A stretch of 64,000 bases of DNA from Croceimicrobium sp963974215. Lineage in GTDB: Bacteria > Bacteroidota > Bacteroidia > Flavobacteriales > Schleiferiaceae. The notes beneath the pieces were generated by a model. It made no database searches. It had not been told where the DNA came from and saw only the letters and a program-made list of their open reading frames with translations. Position 1 is the stretch's first letter, and each line of letters begins with the position of its first letter. The stretch lies in assembly GCA_963974215.1 (NCBI GenBank), contig CAXBBL010000006.1, forward strand, positions 62,001 to 126,000, written 5' to 3'. Positions 1 to 9,105 of the stretch are shown here, piece by piece. The position numbers were made by a program, and so were the translations under genes.

Positions 1-677
1 TCTTCAATTAAAGCAGTGTTTTTAGAACGCTGCACCCAAATAATAATTCCTACAGTAATAAGGGCCATGGGAGGTAATAACATTAAGCCGTTATCACTGT
101 ATACGCCACCTTCAGTTAAGTACCACGATTTGGGTACTACTTGGTATCCGAATAATTGACCAGATCCTAAAAGCTCACGGAAAAAAGCTACCGCTAGAAG
201 AATCCAAGCGTAACCAAAAGCATTTCCTAAACCGTCTAAGAATGATTTCCAAGGAGTGTTTGCTAAGGCGAAAGCCTCAAAACGTCCCATAATAATACAG
301 TTAGTAATGATCAGACCTACGAAAACTGAGAGCTCTTTACTTACATCGTAAACATAAGCTTTAAGCACCTGATCTACCAGAATTACCAAAGAGGCAACTA
401 CTACCAATTGCACGATAATACGAATTCGGTTAGGAATATAATTACGCATTAAGGAGATGATAACGTTACCTGCAGATAGTACAAAAAGTACTGAGATAGA
501 CATTACCAACGCTGGGTATAATTTAACTGTAATCGCTAGTGCAGAACAGATTCCTAATACTTGAACTGTAATAGGGTTACTATCGTTCAAGGGATCGGAG
601 ATTAGTTTGCGATTTTTCTTACTAAAAAGCGCCTCGCGCTCTTTTGCTTGTTTTTTAACTTCTTGTACTTCGGCCAT
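1..677 (-). CDS. nqrD: Na+-translocating NADH:quinone reductase subunit D (3' end outside window)
   Basis: Hydrophobic inner-membrane subunit of the sodium-pumping NADH:ubiquinone oxidoreductase; NqrD and NqrE form the central membrane pair of the complex. The reading frame starts at the ATG whose complement is 675-677 and stays open to the window edge (225 codons), so the gene is nearly complete but its stop is not visible. After a charged N-terminus there are about six membrane segments and the conserved stretches DPLNDSNP and TNCIIMGRFEAFA that mark NqrD/RnfE-type proteins. It is the fourth gene after nqrA, nqrB and nqrC, with an 11-base gap to nqrC; nqrE and nqrF would be expected beyond the left edge. 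Identification is by motif and operon position. Confidence 0.93.
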   Translation of the reverse strand, partial: MAEVQEVKKQAKEREALFSKKNRKLISDPLNDSNPITVQVLGICSALAITVKLYPALVMSISVLFVLSAGNVIISLMRNYIPNRIRIIVQLVVVASLVILVDQVLKAYVYDVSKELSVFVGLIITNCIIMGRFEAFALANTPWKSFLDGLGNAFGYAWILLAVAFFRELLGSGQLFGYQVVPKSWYLTEGGVYSDNGLMLLPPMALITVGIIIWVQRSKNTALIE

Positions 678-688
678 AACGTCCGTAT

Positions 689-1435
689 TTAGTCGATGCT
701 TGCGATAGGGTTAGAATTGCCACTATTGGCACTAGCAGTGTTGCTAGCTTCATAGTTTTTTAAGAAAGGGATGTATGCCTTCATACAATCTTGAATCATG
801 TCTTGTACCCCTACTGAAGTAATCGTACCACCACTGATACCGTTTACTTCATGCGGGCCAGAAGCATTTCCTTTCATTACCGTAATACCGGTAAATTCAC
901 CAGACTTATTCAAAACTTCCTTGTCGGGAAATAAGCTGGTAAAAGGATCGGTTTTAATTTCTGCTCCTAAACCAGGAGTTTCAGACTTGTGATCGAAGGT
1001 GGCACCATAAATAGTACTTGCATTCCGTTCCAGAGAAATATATCCCCAAATTGGACCCCAAAGACCTTTACCTCTTAATGGTAAAATGAAATAGGTTTTT
1101 CCTTCTTTCTCTGCAATGTAAAGAGGCGCATTACGCTTGGATGGTTCTTTCACTACTTCTTTCGATAATTCAATATCAAAAGCAGCAATACCTTCCACTG
1201 GTTGGAAATTATTAACTACCAACTCCTTTTTAATATAATCTGTATAAACCGCCTCTGCTCCATCACGCTCTACGTCTACATTGATAGACGAAAGAATGTT
1301 TTGCATTTTCTCTAAGCGGATATTATTGTCTTGCTTTTCCTTTAAAGAAGTGGCGGCAAATGATAATACCGCGGCCACCACTATAACCATAACGGCCGCA
1401 AAGGTGAAAGTGTAACTGTTTTTGTTTACATCCAT
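689..1435 (-). CDS. nqrC: Na+-translocating NADH:quinone reductase subunit C
   Basis: NqrC carries a covalently bound FMN facing the periplasmic side and passes electrons within the sodium-pumping NADH dehydrogenase. The 248-residue product has one N-terminal membrane anchor (about residues 10-30) followed by a soluble FMN-binding domain. The flavinylation motif is SGGTITS; the acceptor threonine should be Thr204 by comparison with the family motif S(T)GAT. The start is 2 bases after the nqrB stop and the end is 11 bases before nqrD. The tail after residue 225 is Ser/Asn/Ala-rich and probably disordered. An ApbE flavin transferase is required for the family but is not encoded here. Confidence 0.96.
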   Translation of the reverse strand: MDVNKNSYTFTFAAVMVIVVAAVLSFAATSLKEKQDNNIRLEKMQNILSSINVDVERDGAEAVYTDYIKKELVVNNFQPVEGIAAFDIELSKEVVKEPSKRNAPLYIAEKEGKTYFILPLRGKGLWGPIWGYISLERNASTIYGATFDHKSETPGLGAEIKTDPFTSLFPDKEVLNKSGEFTGITVMKGNASGPHEVNGISGGTITSVGVQDMIQDCMKAYIPFLKNYEASNTASANSGNSNPIASID

Positions 1436-1437
1436 GA

Positions 1438-2622
1438 TTAGGCTACTTTAACTTTAAGACGTTTTTTACGCTTGGTGATATTTGCTTCCACTACGTAATG
1501 GTCAATTAAGGGAGCCATTACATTCATGAATAAGATAGCAAGCATGATACCTTCTGGATAAGCTGGATTAAAAACACGAATCATAATGGCAAAGAATCCT
1601 ACCAAAAATCCGTAAATCCATTTACCCCTAGCTGTTTGTGCAGCCGATACCGGATCAGTTGCCATAAATACTAATCCGAAAGCAAAGCCTCCCATAATTA
1701 GCTGTTGCCAAAAAGGAACGGCCATAAAAGATTGCTGCTCAGGGGAAATAGCGTATGGAGCCACCGCATTAAAAATCAAACCCATGGTGATAGCGCCTAC
1801 TAATCCGCTTAGCATAATTCTCCAGCTACCGATTCCAGTAAAAAGTAGAACCGCTGCACCAATTAAAATAGCTAAAGTGGATGTTTCACCGATCGAACCA
1901 GGGATAAATCCTAAAAACATATCCATAGTAGAATATTGAGTAGAACCGCTTGTAGCAAGATCACCTAAAACGGTTGCGCCAGAAAATCCGTCAACTACAG
2001 ACTGCCCTTCAGCAGTACTCGTATTGATCCAAACCTTATCGCCACTCATATAACTAGGATAAGCGAAAAAGGCAAAAGCTCTGGCCGTTAAAGCGGGGTT
2101 TAGAATATTCATACCCGTACCACCAAATACTTCTTTACCAATAACCACGGCAAAAATTACGCTTATTGCTACCATCCATAGTGGAATATCAATAGGCATT
2201 ATAAGCGGAATTAACATTCCTGACACCAAGTAACCTTCTTGAATTTGGTGTTTTTTAATGATACAGAAAATAAATTCTACTCCTAATCCAACACCGTAAG
2301 AAACTACTATCATCGGGACAATTTTCATGGCACCCCATAAAAACTTATCCATAAACTCAACGCTTTCGCCTAGAGCATTGTAATGCAAGTTACCGGCATT
2401 CCACATCCCAAATAACAAAGCGGGAATCATGGCTAGAATTACGGTAACCATAGTTCTCTTCAAATCAATACCGTCTCTTATGTGAGCACCGGTATGAGTT
2501 GTGTGTCCGGGAACAAATAAAAACGTAGCAAAACCGTCATAAACAGGGTAAAGCTTTTCAAGCTTGCCGCCCTTTTCAAAGTTTGGCTTTACACTTTCTA
2601 AGATATTCTTAAATAGTTTCAT
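1438..2622 (-). CDS. nqrB: Na+-translocating NADH:quinone reductase subunit B
   Basis: Multi-spanning subunit of the sodium-pumping NADH dehydrogenase that holds a covalent FMN, riboflavin and part of the sodium path. The protein has 394 residues and about ten hydrophobic segments. The flavinylation motif SGAT lies at residues 214-217, so Thr217 is the predicted FMN attachment site. The conserved stretch GGTGMNILNPALTARAF (about 167-183) is typical of NqrB/RnfD. It sits 11 bases after nqrA and 2 bases before nqrC, so the four genes are almost certainly one transcript. No abnormal feature was seen. Confidence 0.97.
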   Translation of the reverse strand: MKLFKNILESVKPNFEKGGKLEKLYPVYDGFATFLFVPGHTTHTGAHIRDGIDLKRTMVTVILAMIPALLFGMWNAGNLHYNALGESVEFMDKFLWGAMKIVPMIVVSYGVGLGVEFIFCIIKKHQIQEGYLVSGMLIPLIMPIDIPLWMVAISVIFAVVIGKEVFGGTGMNILNPALTARAFAFFAYPSYMSGDKVWINTSTAEGQSVVDGFSGATVLGDLATSGSTQYSTMDMFLGFIPGSIGETSTLAILIGAAVLLFTGIGSWRIMLSGLVGAITMGLIFNAVAPYAISPEQQSFMAVPFWQQLIMGGFAFGLVFMATDPVSAAQTARGKWIYGFLVGFFAIMIRVFNPAYPEGIMLAILFMNVMAPLIDHYVVEANITKRKKRLKVKVA

Positions 2623-2633
2623 CCTTTCGCGTA

Positions 2634-3989
2634 TTAATCTCCTAATTCATTCAACATTATATTCAAGCCTTCGCGTACGGTTTCTTGAACGGGAATTTTG
2701 GAAGTACAAACCACCTCACATAAAGCGAAATCTTCTTCTGCTACTTCATAAATACCCAAGTTTTCCATGGCTTCAATATCTTTAACCATAATCGACTTTA
2801 AAAGTTGAACGGGGTAGATATCAAATGGGAATACTTTTTCATATTCGCCAGTTACAACAAAGGCTCTTTCCTCTCCATTTAAGTTAGCATCCAGCTTCAA
2901 AGGTTTGTTCGGCATTAACCAGTTAAACAAAGCACGCGAAATACTAAATTGATCTAAATTAGGACTTAACCAACCAAAGAAACGGTCATCGCCACCTTCG
3001 GGGATAACGGTAACTTGGCTATCGTAAAAACCTAAATAGCCTTCTGAGTTCACATGAGTTCCGGTCAGTATATTACCCGAAATGATACGATTATCAGTAG
3101 GCTCTAATCCTTCACTTAATAGAGTTTTAAGATTCGCTCCTAAAATCATCTTATAATATCGTGGCTTTTGCACTTGCGAGCCGCAAAGAGCAATACTACG
3201 TTGCGCGTCGAATTTACCCTCTTTAAACAGGCGACCAATAATAATTACGTCTTGGAAATTAACGGTCCATACGGTTTCTCCCTTATTTATTGGAGCGGTA
3301 GCATGAATTTGAACACCTACATTCCCAGCAGGGTGTGGCCCGTTGTAACGTGTAATTACGGTATTGGCTATACCAGTAAATGCTTCTGAAGGATTATTGC
3401 TCCCATCAACCCCTAAATGCACTTTACCATCGGTAAGTTGCTGTAAGGCTTGAATACCCAGTTTAAACTCAGCTTCTTGACCGTGAACCACAAAATCCGC
3501 ATCGGGACCTAAAGGGGCACTATCAAAACAAGAAACGTAAATATCACGCGGAGCGCGATTGGGATTAGCCACAATGTTGTAAGGACGTTGTCTTACAAAA
3601 GGCCAACAGCCTGAATTTAACATTTTGGCTTTTACGTCCTCGCGCGATAAGCCGCTAGGATTGCTACTTCCGAAATCTCGGTATTTTGTTTCCTGATCAG
3701 CGAGAATACGAACTTCGAGAATCTTGCGTTTCTCTCCGCGTACTACCTCTACAACTTCACCACTTACGGGCGAAGTAAAGAGAATGTCGCTACGATCTTT
3801 GTCATAAAATACCGCATCACCGGCTTGAACTTCGTCTCCTTCCTTAACTTTAAGTTTGAGACGGATGGCTGGAAAGTCTCCAGGCTTAAGGGCGTAGGTG
3901 CTAGGAGCAGCCGCAGAAGCATAAATCTTCTCTGCTGAACCTTGTAGCTTTATATCTACCCCTTTTTTAATTTTGATAACCTCTGGCAT
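2634..3989 (-). CDS. nqrA: Na+-translocating NADH:quinone reductase subunit A
   Basis: Peripheral cytoplasmic subunit of the sodium-pumping NADH dehydrogenase, linked in the family to quinone binding. The 451-residue protein starts with a KKGVDIKL stretch and a barrel-sandwich/lipoyl-like region (KVKEGDEVQAGD, about residues 47-58), followed by the NqrA core (PFVRQRPY, GVQIHATAPIN, IALCGSQVQKPRYY). No transmembrane segment is evident, as expected. It is the first gene of the nqrABCD operon and is read away from the Plug gene; two candidate -7 elements lie in the shared upstream region. The ATG at 3987-3989 is the first reasonable start. Confidence 0.96.
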   Translation of the reverse strand: MPEVIKIKKGVDIKLQGSAEKIYASAAAPSTYALKPGDFPAIRLKLKVKEGDEVQAGDAVFYDKDRSDILFTSPVSGEVVEVVRGEKRKILEVRILADQETKYRDFGSSNPSGLSREDVKAKMLNSGCWPFVRQRPYNIVANPNRAPRDIYVSCFDSAPLGPDADFVVHGQEAEFKLGIQALQQLTDGKVHLGVDGSNNPSEAFTGIANTVITRYNGPHPAGNVGVQIHATAPINKGETVWTVNFQDVIIIGRLFKEGKFDAQRSIALCGSQVQKPRYYKMILGANLKTLLSEGLEPTDNRIISGNILTGTHVNSEGYLGFYDSQVTVIPEGGDDRFFGWLSPNLDQFSISRALFNWLMPNKPLKLDANLNGEERAFVVTGEYEKVFPFDIYPVQLLKSIMVKDIEAMENLGIYEVAEEDFALCEVVCTSKIPVQETVREGLNIMLNELGD

Positions 3990-4025
3990 CGGATGGAATC
4001 AAAAAATTGTCGTTATTATTGGCTG

Positions 4026-4033
4026 CAAATTTA
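4026..4033 (-). promoter_or_regulatory. candidate nqr promoter, proximal -7 element
   Basis: The minus strand reads TAAATTTG, a full match to the Bacteroidota -7 consensus TAnnTTTG. It would give a leader of roughly 30 bases before nqrA. A good -33 TTTG is not visible at the usual spacing, so this is a candidate only; a second match lies further upstream. Confidence 0.4.
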
Positions 4034-4091
4034 AGACGAAGCATGAGCCTGCCTAACTTGCAGATAATTTAGAGCATTTCTAAATTGAGCG

Positions 4092-4099
4092 CAAAGGTA
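4092..4099 (-). promoter_or_regulatory. candidate nqr promoter, distal -7 element
   Basis: The minus strand reads TACCTTTG followed by C, the commonest form of the Bacteroidota -7 element among those in this window. It would give a leader of about 95 bases for nqrA. A weak -33 (TTTA) is about 20 bases further upstream. It may act together with, or instead of, the proximal element. Confidence 0.45.
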
Positions 4100-4150
4100 C
4101 AATCTCAAGCATTTAATTCTAAAGCTTGCAATGTTTTTTTAGCAATAATT

Positions 4151-5449
4151 ATGAAGATAAGACCCTTAATAAAATCCCTAGTCCTATTTCTAGGTGCTAC
4201 CACACTAGCTTTCGCTCAAAATCAGAGTCCTGCATATTTTACGGGAGGCCCCTTGATTTATGACGATCACGTATACCAAGAAGGTATACTTAGTGTGCGA
4301 TTTACCCCTTCAGGAAATGATTTAGCCATGCCGCTAATCGCCTTGAACTCGGGGCAGCAACTCGAATTGAGTTTTGATGACCTCTACGAGGAGTTTACGG
4401 ATATGTCTTACACTATTTATCATTGTAACTCCGACTGGACTCCCTCCGATTTAATGCGCAATGACTATATCTCTAACCTAGCCGATGAATACATTCAAGA
4501 CTTTGAGTATTCGCTCAATACTTTTATTCCTTATACCCATTATAGCCTTAACATTCCCAATCAAAAAGTAAGGCTTAGTAAATCGGGAAATTACTTATTG
4601 GTTATTTATCGCAATAACGATAAATCTCAACTAGTACTCAGTCGCCGTTTTATGGTTTATGAAGAGATTGTAAAAGTTGGCGCCATCGTAAAAAGGGCCA
4701 CAAAAGTAGAGAAAATGCCAACTCATCAAGAGGTGGATTTCGAGATTAGCCATAGTAATTATGCTATCCCCAACCCTTTTACCGACTTAAAGGTAGTACT
4801 GATGCAAAATCAACGTTGGGACAATTCTATTGATAACTTAAAGCCACAATTCCTACAAAATGCGAAGTTAATTTATCAATATGATGATGAAAACACCTTT
4901 ACTGGTGGCGCTGAATTTAGATTTTTCGATCTAAAAAACCTCTTTTCCCTAAGCATGAATGTACGGAAAATAACTCAAGATAGTTTGTTTACGGCCTTTC
5001 TTAATCCTGACATTTCCCGGGGTGTAGAAAACTATTCCTTCATTAATGACATCAACGGTCAATTGCGCATTCGGCGTCTTGATGCAAGCAATTCGGACAG
5101 TGAAGCTGATTATGCCTTAGTTGACTTTTACCTTGATTATCCCCAAGAAATAAGTTCCAAAGTATACGTTTTCGGTGAGCTAAGCGATTGGAAAATGCTT
5201 CCGCAGTTTGAAATGTTTTACGATCCTCAGAGACAGGCCTATCGCACCCAACTTCTCTTAAAGCAGGGCTTTTATAACTACGCTTACGCTATAGATGATT
5301 TTACCAAGCCCGGGGCTGATTTGGGATTTTTCGAAGGCAACCATTGGCAAACTTCCAATCAATATCAAATTTTAGTTTATCATCGAGAAATTGGCAGTCG
5401 TTATGATCGCCTCGTTGGTTTTGCCGAATTTAGCTCCGATAACCTCTAA
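4151..5449 (+). CDS. type IX secretion system Plug-like protein (DUF5103 family)
   Basis: Predicted secreted/periplasmic protein of the DUF5103 family, renamed for the Plug protein that closes the periplasmic side of the T9SS translocon SprA in Flavobacterium. The product is 432 residues with a signal peptide (MKIRPLIKSLVLF...LAFAQ) and recognisable family stretches such as SYTIYHCNSDW, GNYLLVIYRNND and GELSDWKMLPQ. The frame is open further upstream, but that extension has no signal peptide, so the ATG at 4151 is preferred. It leads an apparent operon with the DUF3667 and Sua5 genes (gaps of 6 and 3 bases). Family assignment is from recalled motifs; a role as Plug in this organism is inferred. 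Confidence 0.85.
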   Translation: MKIRPLIKSLVLFLGATTLAFAQNQSPAYFTGGPLIYDDHVYQEGILSVRFTPSGNDLAMPLIALNSGQQLELSFDDLYEEFTDMSYTIYHCNSDWTPSDLMRNDYISNLADEYIQDFEYSLNTFIPYTHYSLNIPNQKVRLSKSGNYLLVIYRNNDKSQLVLSRRFMVYEEIVKVGAIVKRATKVEKMPTHQEVDFEISHSNYAIPNPFTDLKVVLMQNQRWDNSIDNLKPQFLQNAKLIYQYDDENTFTGGAEFRFFDLKNLFSLSMNVRKITQDSLFTAFLNPDISRGVENYSFINDINGQLRIRRLDASNSDSEADYALVDFYLDYPQEISSKVYVFGELSDWKMLPQFEMFYDPQRQAYRTQLLLKQGFYNYAYAIDDFTKPGADLGFFEGNHWQTSNQYQILVYHREIGSRYDRLVGFAEFSSDNL

Positions 5450-5455
5450 TCAATT

Positions 5456-6448
5456 ATGCCGAAAGTTAAAAAAGGCGAAAACTGCCTCAATTGCAATGCC
5501 CATATTGGAGATGATAATTTTTGCTCCGAATGTGGACAAATTAATGACACCCGTCATCTTACTTTTGGCCAACTTATTAGCGAGTCATTGGCCAATGTGC
5601 TCTCCTTCGATGGGCGCTTCTTCAAAACTTTTTTAACAGTAATTTCTAAGCCAGGCAGGGTGGCGCGCGATTTTACCGATGGCAAAAGGGTGCGTTATAT
5701 GAACCCTGTGCGCTTTTATTTCCTTAGCTCGCTCCTTATCATTTTCGCTATTCAGTACCAAAATAATCATCCCAAAGTGATAACCGAAGGGGCCTCAAGT
5801 GAAGAGCGAGGTATTATAAACTTTAAATTAGATAGTGTCGAAGAAAAGAACAGCGACTTGGCCGCCCTTCTGAGCGAAAGCCAAAACGAAATAGCGGAAG
5901 CCACGAGTTTTCAAAAAATTAATTTCATGCTTAGCTACCTAAACTTTAAACCCAACGCCAATGTGGATGAAGTCTTACAGGCACTCTCTCTAGAAAAAGG
6001 ATTTTTTAACGAGTTCCTATTTAGTCAAGCCCAAAAGCTTTATGCCTTTAACAATGATAAGGAAGACAATTACGACAGTTTTAATCGCGCTTTTTTAAAC
6101 AAACTTTTTTGGATACTCTTTTTCTACATTCCCATTCTAGGCCTTTTGCTTAAGCTGATTTACCTGCGTAGAAAAATAAACTATCCCGAGCATCTTTTCT
6201 TTGCTTTTTACCAGCAAGCCTTCTTTTTCCAACTACTATTCATTTATGTGATATTCAACCTTAGCGCTTTCTTTTTCAGTTTAGTACTCCTTATATATGG
6301 AATCCACCTGCTGCTGGCCCTGAAGAATTTCTACGGCCAAAAATGGTCCAAAACCATCTTTAAATTTTTCCTCACCAACTTCTTGTCCATAATCAGTTTT
6401 ATGCTGTTTTTTGTGCTTTCGGCAATGATAGTTTTTTTAACTCTGTAA
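5456..6448 (+). CDS. DUF3667 membrane protein with N-terminal zinc ribbon
   Basis: Membrane protein of unknown function found widely in Bacteroidota. The 330-residue product begins with a zinc-ribbon pattern (Cys10, Cys13, Cys23, Cys26). The DUF3667 core follows: SFDGRFFKTF, ISKPGRVARDFTDGKRVRYMNP and FYFLSSLL at about residues 50-95. A soluble loop of roughly 100 residues comes next, then four hydrophobic segments between about 215 and 328. The gene lies 6 bases after the Plug gene and 3 bases before sua5. A link to secretion is suggested only by the neighbour; no enzymatic motif is visible. Confidence 0.88.
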   Translation: MPKVKKGENCLNCNAHIGDDNFCSECGQINDTRHLTFGQLISESLANVLSFDGRFFKTFLTVISKPGRVARDFTDGKRVRYMNPVRFYFLSSLLIIFAIQYQNNHPKVITEGASSEERGIINFKLDSVEEKNSDLAALLSESQNEIAEATSFQKINFMLSYLNFKPNANVDEVLQALSLEKGFFNEFLFSQAQKLYAFNNDKEDNYDSFNRAFLNKLFWILFFYIPILGLLLKLIYLRRKINYPEHLFFAFYQQAFFFQLLFIYVIFNLSAFFFSLVLLIYGIHLLLALKNFYGQKWSKTIFKFFLTNFLSIISFMLFFVLSAMIVFLTL

Positions 6449-6451
6449 ATA

Positions 6452-7411
6452 ATGGCCCAAATAGGCGACGATTTAAGCGTGGCAGCGCAGTTTTTAAAGG
6501 CAGGGAAATTAGTGGCTATACCCACCGAAACCGTGTATGGCCTTGCGGCAGATGCGCTGAATGCAGATGCGGTAGCCGAAATATTTCGTGTAAAAAACCG
6601 TCCTTCTTTCGATCCCCTTATTATTCATCTCGCTAATGCAGATGGCTTAGATAAATATGTTCGTTCGGTGGGTGAAACTTTCGTTAAACTATACCAGCGC
6701 TTCTCGCCTGGCCCCATTAGTTATGTTCTGCCCAAAAAGGCTATTATCCCCGATTTAGTAAGCGCAGGACATCCCACGGTAGCCGTGCGATTTCCAGAGC
6801 ATCCATCTGCGCAAGCATTACTGAAAAAGTTAGATTTCCCATTAGCTGCTCCTTCCGCCAATTTATTTGGTAGAGTCAGCCCCACCAATGCCCAAAATGT
6901 AGCGGATCAACTAGGTAGTGAAATCGACTATATTTTAGATGGCGGCCAATGCCGAGTGGGATTAGAATCGACCATCATTGATTTAAGTACAGATAAAATT
7001 AAAGTTTTACGCTTGGGCGGCTTAAGCCTGGAAGAGCTCGAAGATTGTTTAGGCGAAAAGGTTGATTATACCAAAAACTCATCTAGCAATCCCAAAGCGC
7101 CTGGCATGCTCAGTGCCCATTATTCACCGGGCATACCTGTTGTTTTTGGCCATCTTGGTGAAAACCTAAAAAAAGTAGACCGAAACCGTTGTGGTAGTAT
7201 TACTTTTTGCAAGGCCATTGCTGGAATACCCGCGGAAAATCAACGAATTTTATCGCCCAAGGGCGACCTAAAGGAAGCGGCCGCTAAATTATTTGGCAGT
7301 CTTCGCAGTTTTGAAAAAGGGACTATTGACCTCATCCTTGCCGAAGAATTTCCCTCCGAAGGTTTAGGTAGAGCGATAAATGACCGCTTGAAACGCGCTT
7401 CTGCTACTTAA
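6452..7411 (+). CDS. sua5: L-threonylcarbamoyladenylate synthase (Sua5/TsaC type)
   Basis: Makes threonylcarbamoyl-AMP from threonine, bicarbonate and ATP, the first step of the t6A modification at position 37 of ANN-decoding tRNAs. The 319-residue protein has the YrdC catalytic domain (about residues 8-190; PTETVYGLAADA, KNRPSFDPLI, SANLFGRVSPT, GLESTIIDL). A linker with PGMLSAHYSPG leads to the C-terminal Sua5 domain, so it is the long two-domain form rather than short TsaC. Its last 8 bases overlap the convergent end of lptB. The start follows the DUF3667 stop by 3 bases. Confidence 0.95.
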   Translation: MAQIGDDLSVAAQFLKAGKLVAIPTETVYGLAADALNADAVAEIFRVKNRPSFDPLIIHLANADGLDKYVRSVGETFVKLYQRFSPGPISYVLPKKAIIPDLVSAGHPTVAVRFPEHPSAQALLKKLDFPLAAPSANLFGRVSPTNAQNVADQLGSEIDYILDGGQCRVGLESTIIDLSTDKIKVLRLGGLSLEELEDCLGEKVDYTKNSSSNPKAPGMLSAHYSPGIPVVFGHLGENLKKVDRNRCGSITFCKAIAGIPAENQRILSPKGDLKEAAAKLFGSLRSFEKGTIDLILAEEFPSEGLGRAINDRLKRASAT

Positions 7412-8150
7412 TTATGTTTTCGCGTTTTTTACGCAATTCAAAGTTTTGACCCAAATAAACTCGTCTAACTTGCTCGTCTTCGGCTAATTCCTCTGCACTA
7501 CCTGATTTTAGAATTCTACCTTCAAACATCAGGTAAGTTCGGTCGGTAATGGCCAAGGTTTCTTGCACATTATGATCGGTAATTAGAATACCGATATTCT
7601 TGTTTTTCAGGGAAGCCACGATGCTTTGAATATCTTCCACCGCTATGGGATCTACCCCTGCAAATGGTTCATCGAGCAAGATGAAATTAGGATCTACCGC
7701 TAGGGCACGGGCAATCTCGGTTCTACGCCGTTCCCCACCCGATAGTAAATCCCCACGATTAGAACGGATATGCTGCAAACTAAACTCATCTAACAAAGAT
7801 TCAAGCTTGGCTCGTTGTTCTTCCTTATTCAACTTGGTCATTTGCAAGACCCCCAAAATATTATCTTCGACGCTAAGCTTTCGGAAAACACTCGCCTCTT
7901 GGGCCAGATAACCTATTCCCTTTTTGGCACGACGATACATCGGGTCGGAAGTTATTTCTTGATTATCAATAAAGACCTTGCCTTCATTGGGTTTTATCAA
8001 TCCCACAACCATATAAAAGCTAGTTGTTTTACCAGCCCCATTTGGTCCTAATAAACCAACAATTTCACCCTGATTAACCTCAAAACTCACGCCTTTAACC
8101 ACAGTGCGACTACGGTATTTTTTAACAATATTCTCGGCTCTTAACTTCAT
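7404..8150 (-). CDS. lptB: LPS export ABC transporter ATP-binding protein LptB
   Basis: Cytoplasmic ATPase of the Lpt machine that extracts lipopolysaccharide from the inner membrane with LptFG. The 248-residue protein has Walker A GPNGAGKTT (35-43), Q-loop YLAQE (81-85), signature LSGGE (136-140), Walker B ILLDEP (157-162) and switch His193. The LptB hallmark FAGVDPIAVEDIQ follows Walker B. The sequence after residue 225 (GQNFELRKK) is also typical. It starts 6 bases after the tatC stop; the two are probably one transcript. The 3' end overlaps sua5 by 8 bases in convergent orientation. Confidence 0.96.
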   Translation of the reverse strand: MKLRAENIVKKYRSRTVVKGVSFEVNQGEIVGLLGPNGAGKTTSFYMVVGLIKPNEGKVFIDNQEITSDPMYRRAKKGIGYLAQEASVFRKLSVEDNILGVLQMTKLNKEEQRAKLESLLDEFSLQHIRSNRGDLLSGGERRRTEIARALAVDPNFILLDEPFAGVDPIAVEDIQSIVASLKNKNIGILITDHNVQETLAITDRTYLMFEGRILKSGSAEELAEDEQVRRVYLGQNFELRKKRENIIK

Positions 8151-8156
8151 GTAAAA

Positions 8157-8987
8157 TTATTTTTTGCTTTTCGGCAGTAGGCTTTTAGCTTGATTTTTCT
8201 CAATTCGCTTCGCGATTTTAATGCTTACCTCATAGAGTATTAAAATGGGTACCGATACTAAAATCTGACTTGCAATATCGGGCGGTGTGATTACCGCCGA
8301 AAGTATTAGTATTAAAACAATCGCATGGCGACGATAAGTACGCATAAACTCTGCCGTAATTAAACCTGTTTTAGCCAAGAAATAAACTGCAATTGGCAGC
8401 TCGAAAATTATCCCTGTGGCTAAGGTAACGGTACTTACGGTAGAAATGTAGGATAGTAAGTCAATCAAATTTGTAACCTCAGCACTAACGGAGTAGGAAC
8501 CTAAAAATTGGAGTGAAAGGGGAACAATTAAATAATAGCCAAAAAGCACCCCTAAGGCGAAAAGTATACCTGCAAAAAACAAGATCCAGCGGCTGTAGTT
8601 TACCTCACTGTCTTTAAGCCCTGGTTTTATAAAGCGCCATACTTCCCAAAGGATATAGGGAAAAGCCATAATAAAGCCAGCAATCAAAGAAACCCAAAGG
8701 TGCATGCTAAATTGACCCGCCATTTTGGTATTTAAAATTTTAAATGGCATTTCATTAAGGCAGAACAATTCAGTATTGCTAATTTCGCGGGAGAGACGGC
8801 AAAAGACTTCGTAGGTAATGAAATCGGCCTGTTTAGGGCCAAATATGATTACATCGAATAGTAAGGTTTTCGCGAAAAAAGCTACTAAAGCCATGGTTAC
8901 TAGAGCAAAAGATGAACGTATGAGGTGCCATCGCAGGACCTCAAGGTGTTCTAAAAAAGACATACTATCGTTTTTGCTTTCCGCCAT
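8157..8987 (-). CDS. tatC: twin-arginine translocase subunit TatC
   Basis: Multi-spanning receptor of the Tat pathway, which exports folded proteins carrying a twin-arginine signal. The 276-residue protein has the N-terminal signature FLEHLEVLRWHLIRS (about residues 11-25), around six membrane segments and the conserved FIKPGLKDSE loop. The long first periplasmic loop (GPKQADFITYEVFCRLSR...) is of a kind I associate with Bacteroidota TatC. tatA is not in the window. Upstream there is an imperfect -7 element (CACCTTTG, minus strand, 9004-9011). It is the first gene of tatC-lptB. Confidence 0.96.
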   Translation of the reverse strand: MAESKNDSMSFLEHLEVLRWHLIRSSFALVTMALVAFFAKTLLFDVIIFGPKQADFITYEVFCRLSREISNTELFCLNEMPFKILNTKMAGQFSMHLWVSLIAGFIMAFPYILWEVWRFIKPGLKDSEVNYSRWILFFAGILFALGVLFGYYLIVPLSLQFLGSYSVSAEVTNLIDLLSYISTVSTVTLATGIIFELPIAVYFLAKTGLITAEFMRTYRRHAIVLILILSAVITPPDIASQILVSVPILILYEVSIKIAKRIEKNQAKSLLPKSKK

Positions 8988-9105
8988 GATTGTAAAATAG
9001 GCTGCAAAGGTGTAAACTTTTTACTTGCGAAGGTTGATAATTTTTGGAAACACTATTTTTTAGTCGTCGCATTAACGTATATTTAGGCAAATTAAAATTG
9101 AAACT

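Noticed and set aside
4085..4150. Longer N-terminus for the Plug gene from an upstream in-frame start
   Set aside because: The extension would bury the signal peptide and overlaps the divergent nqr promoter.
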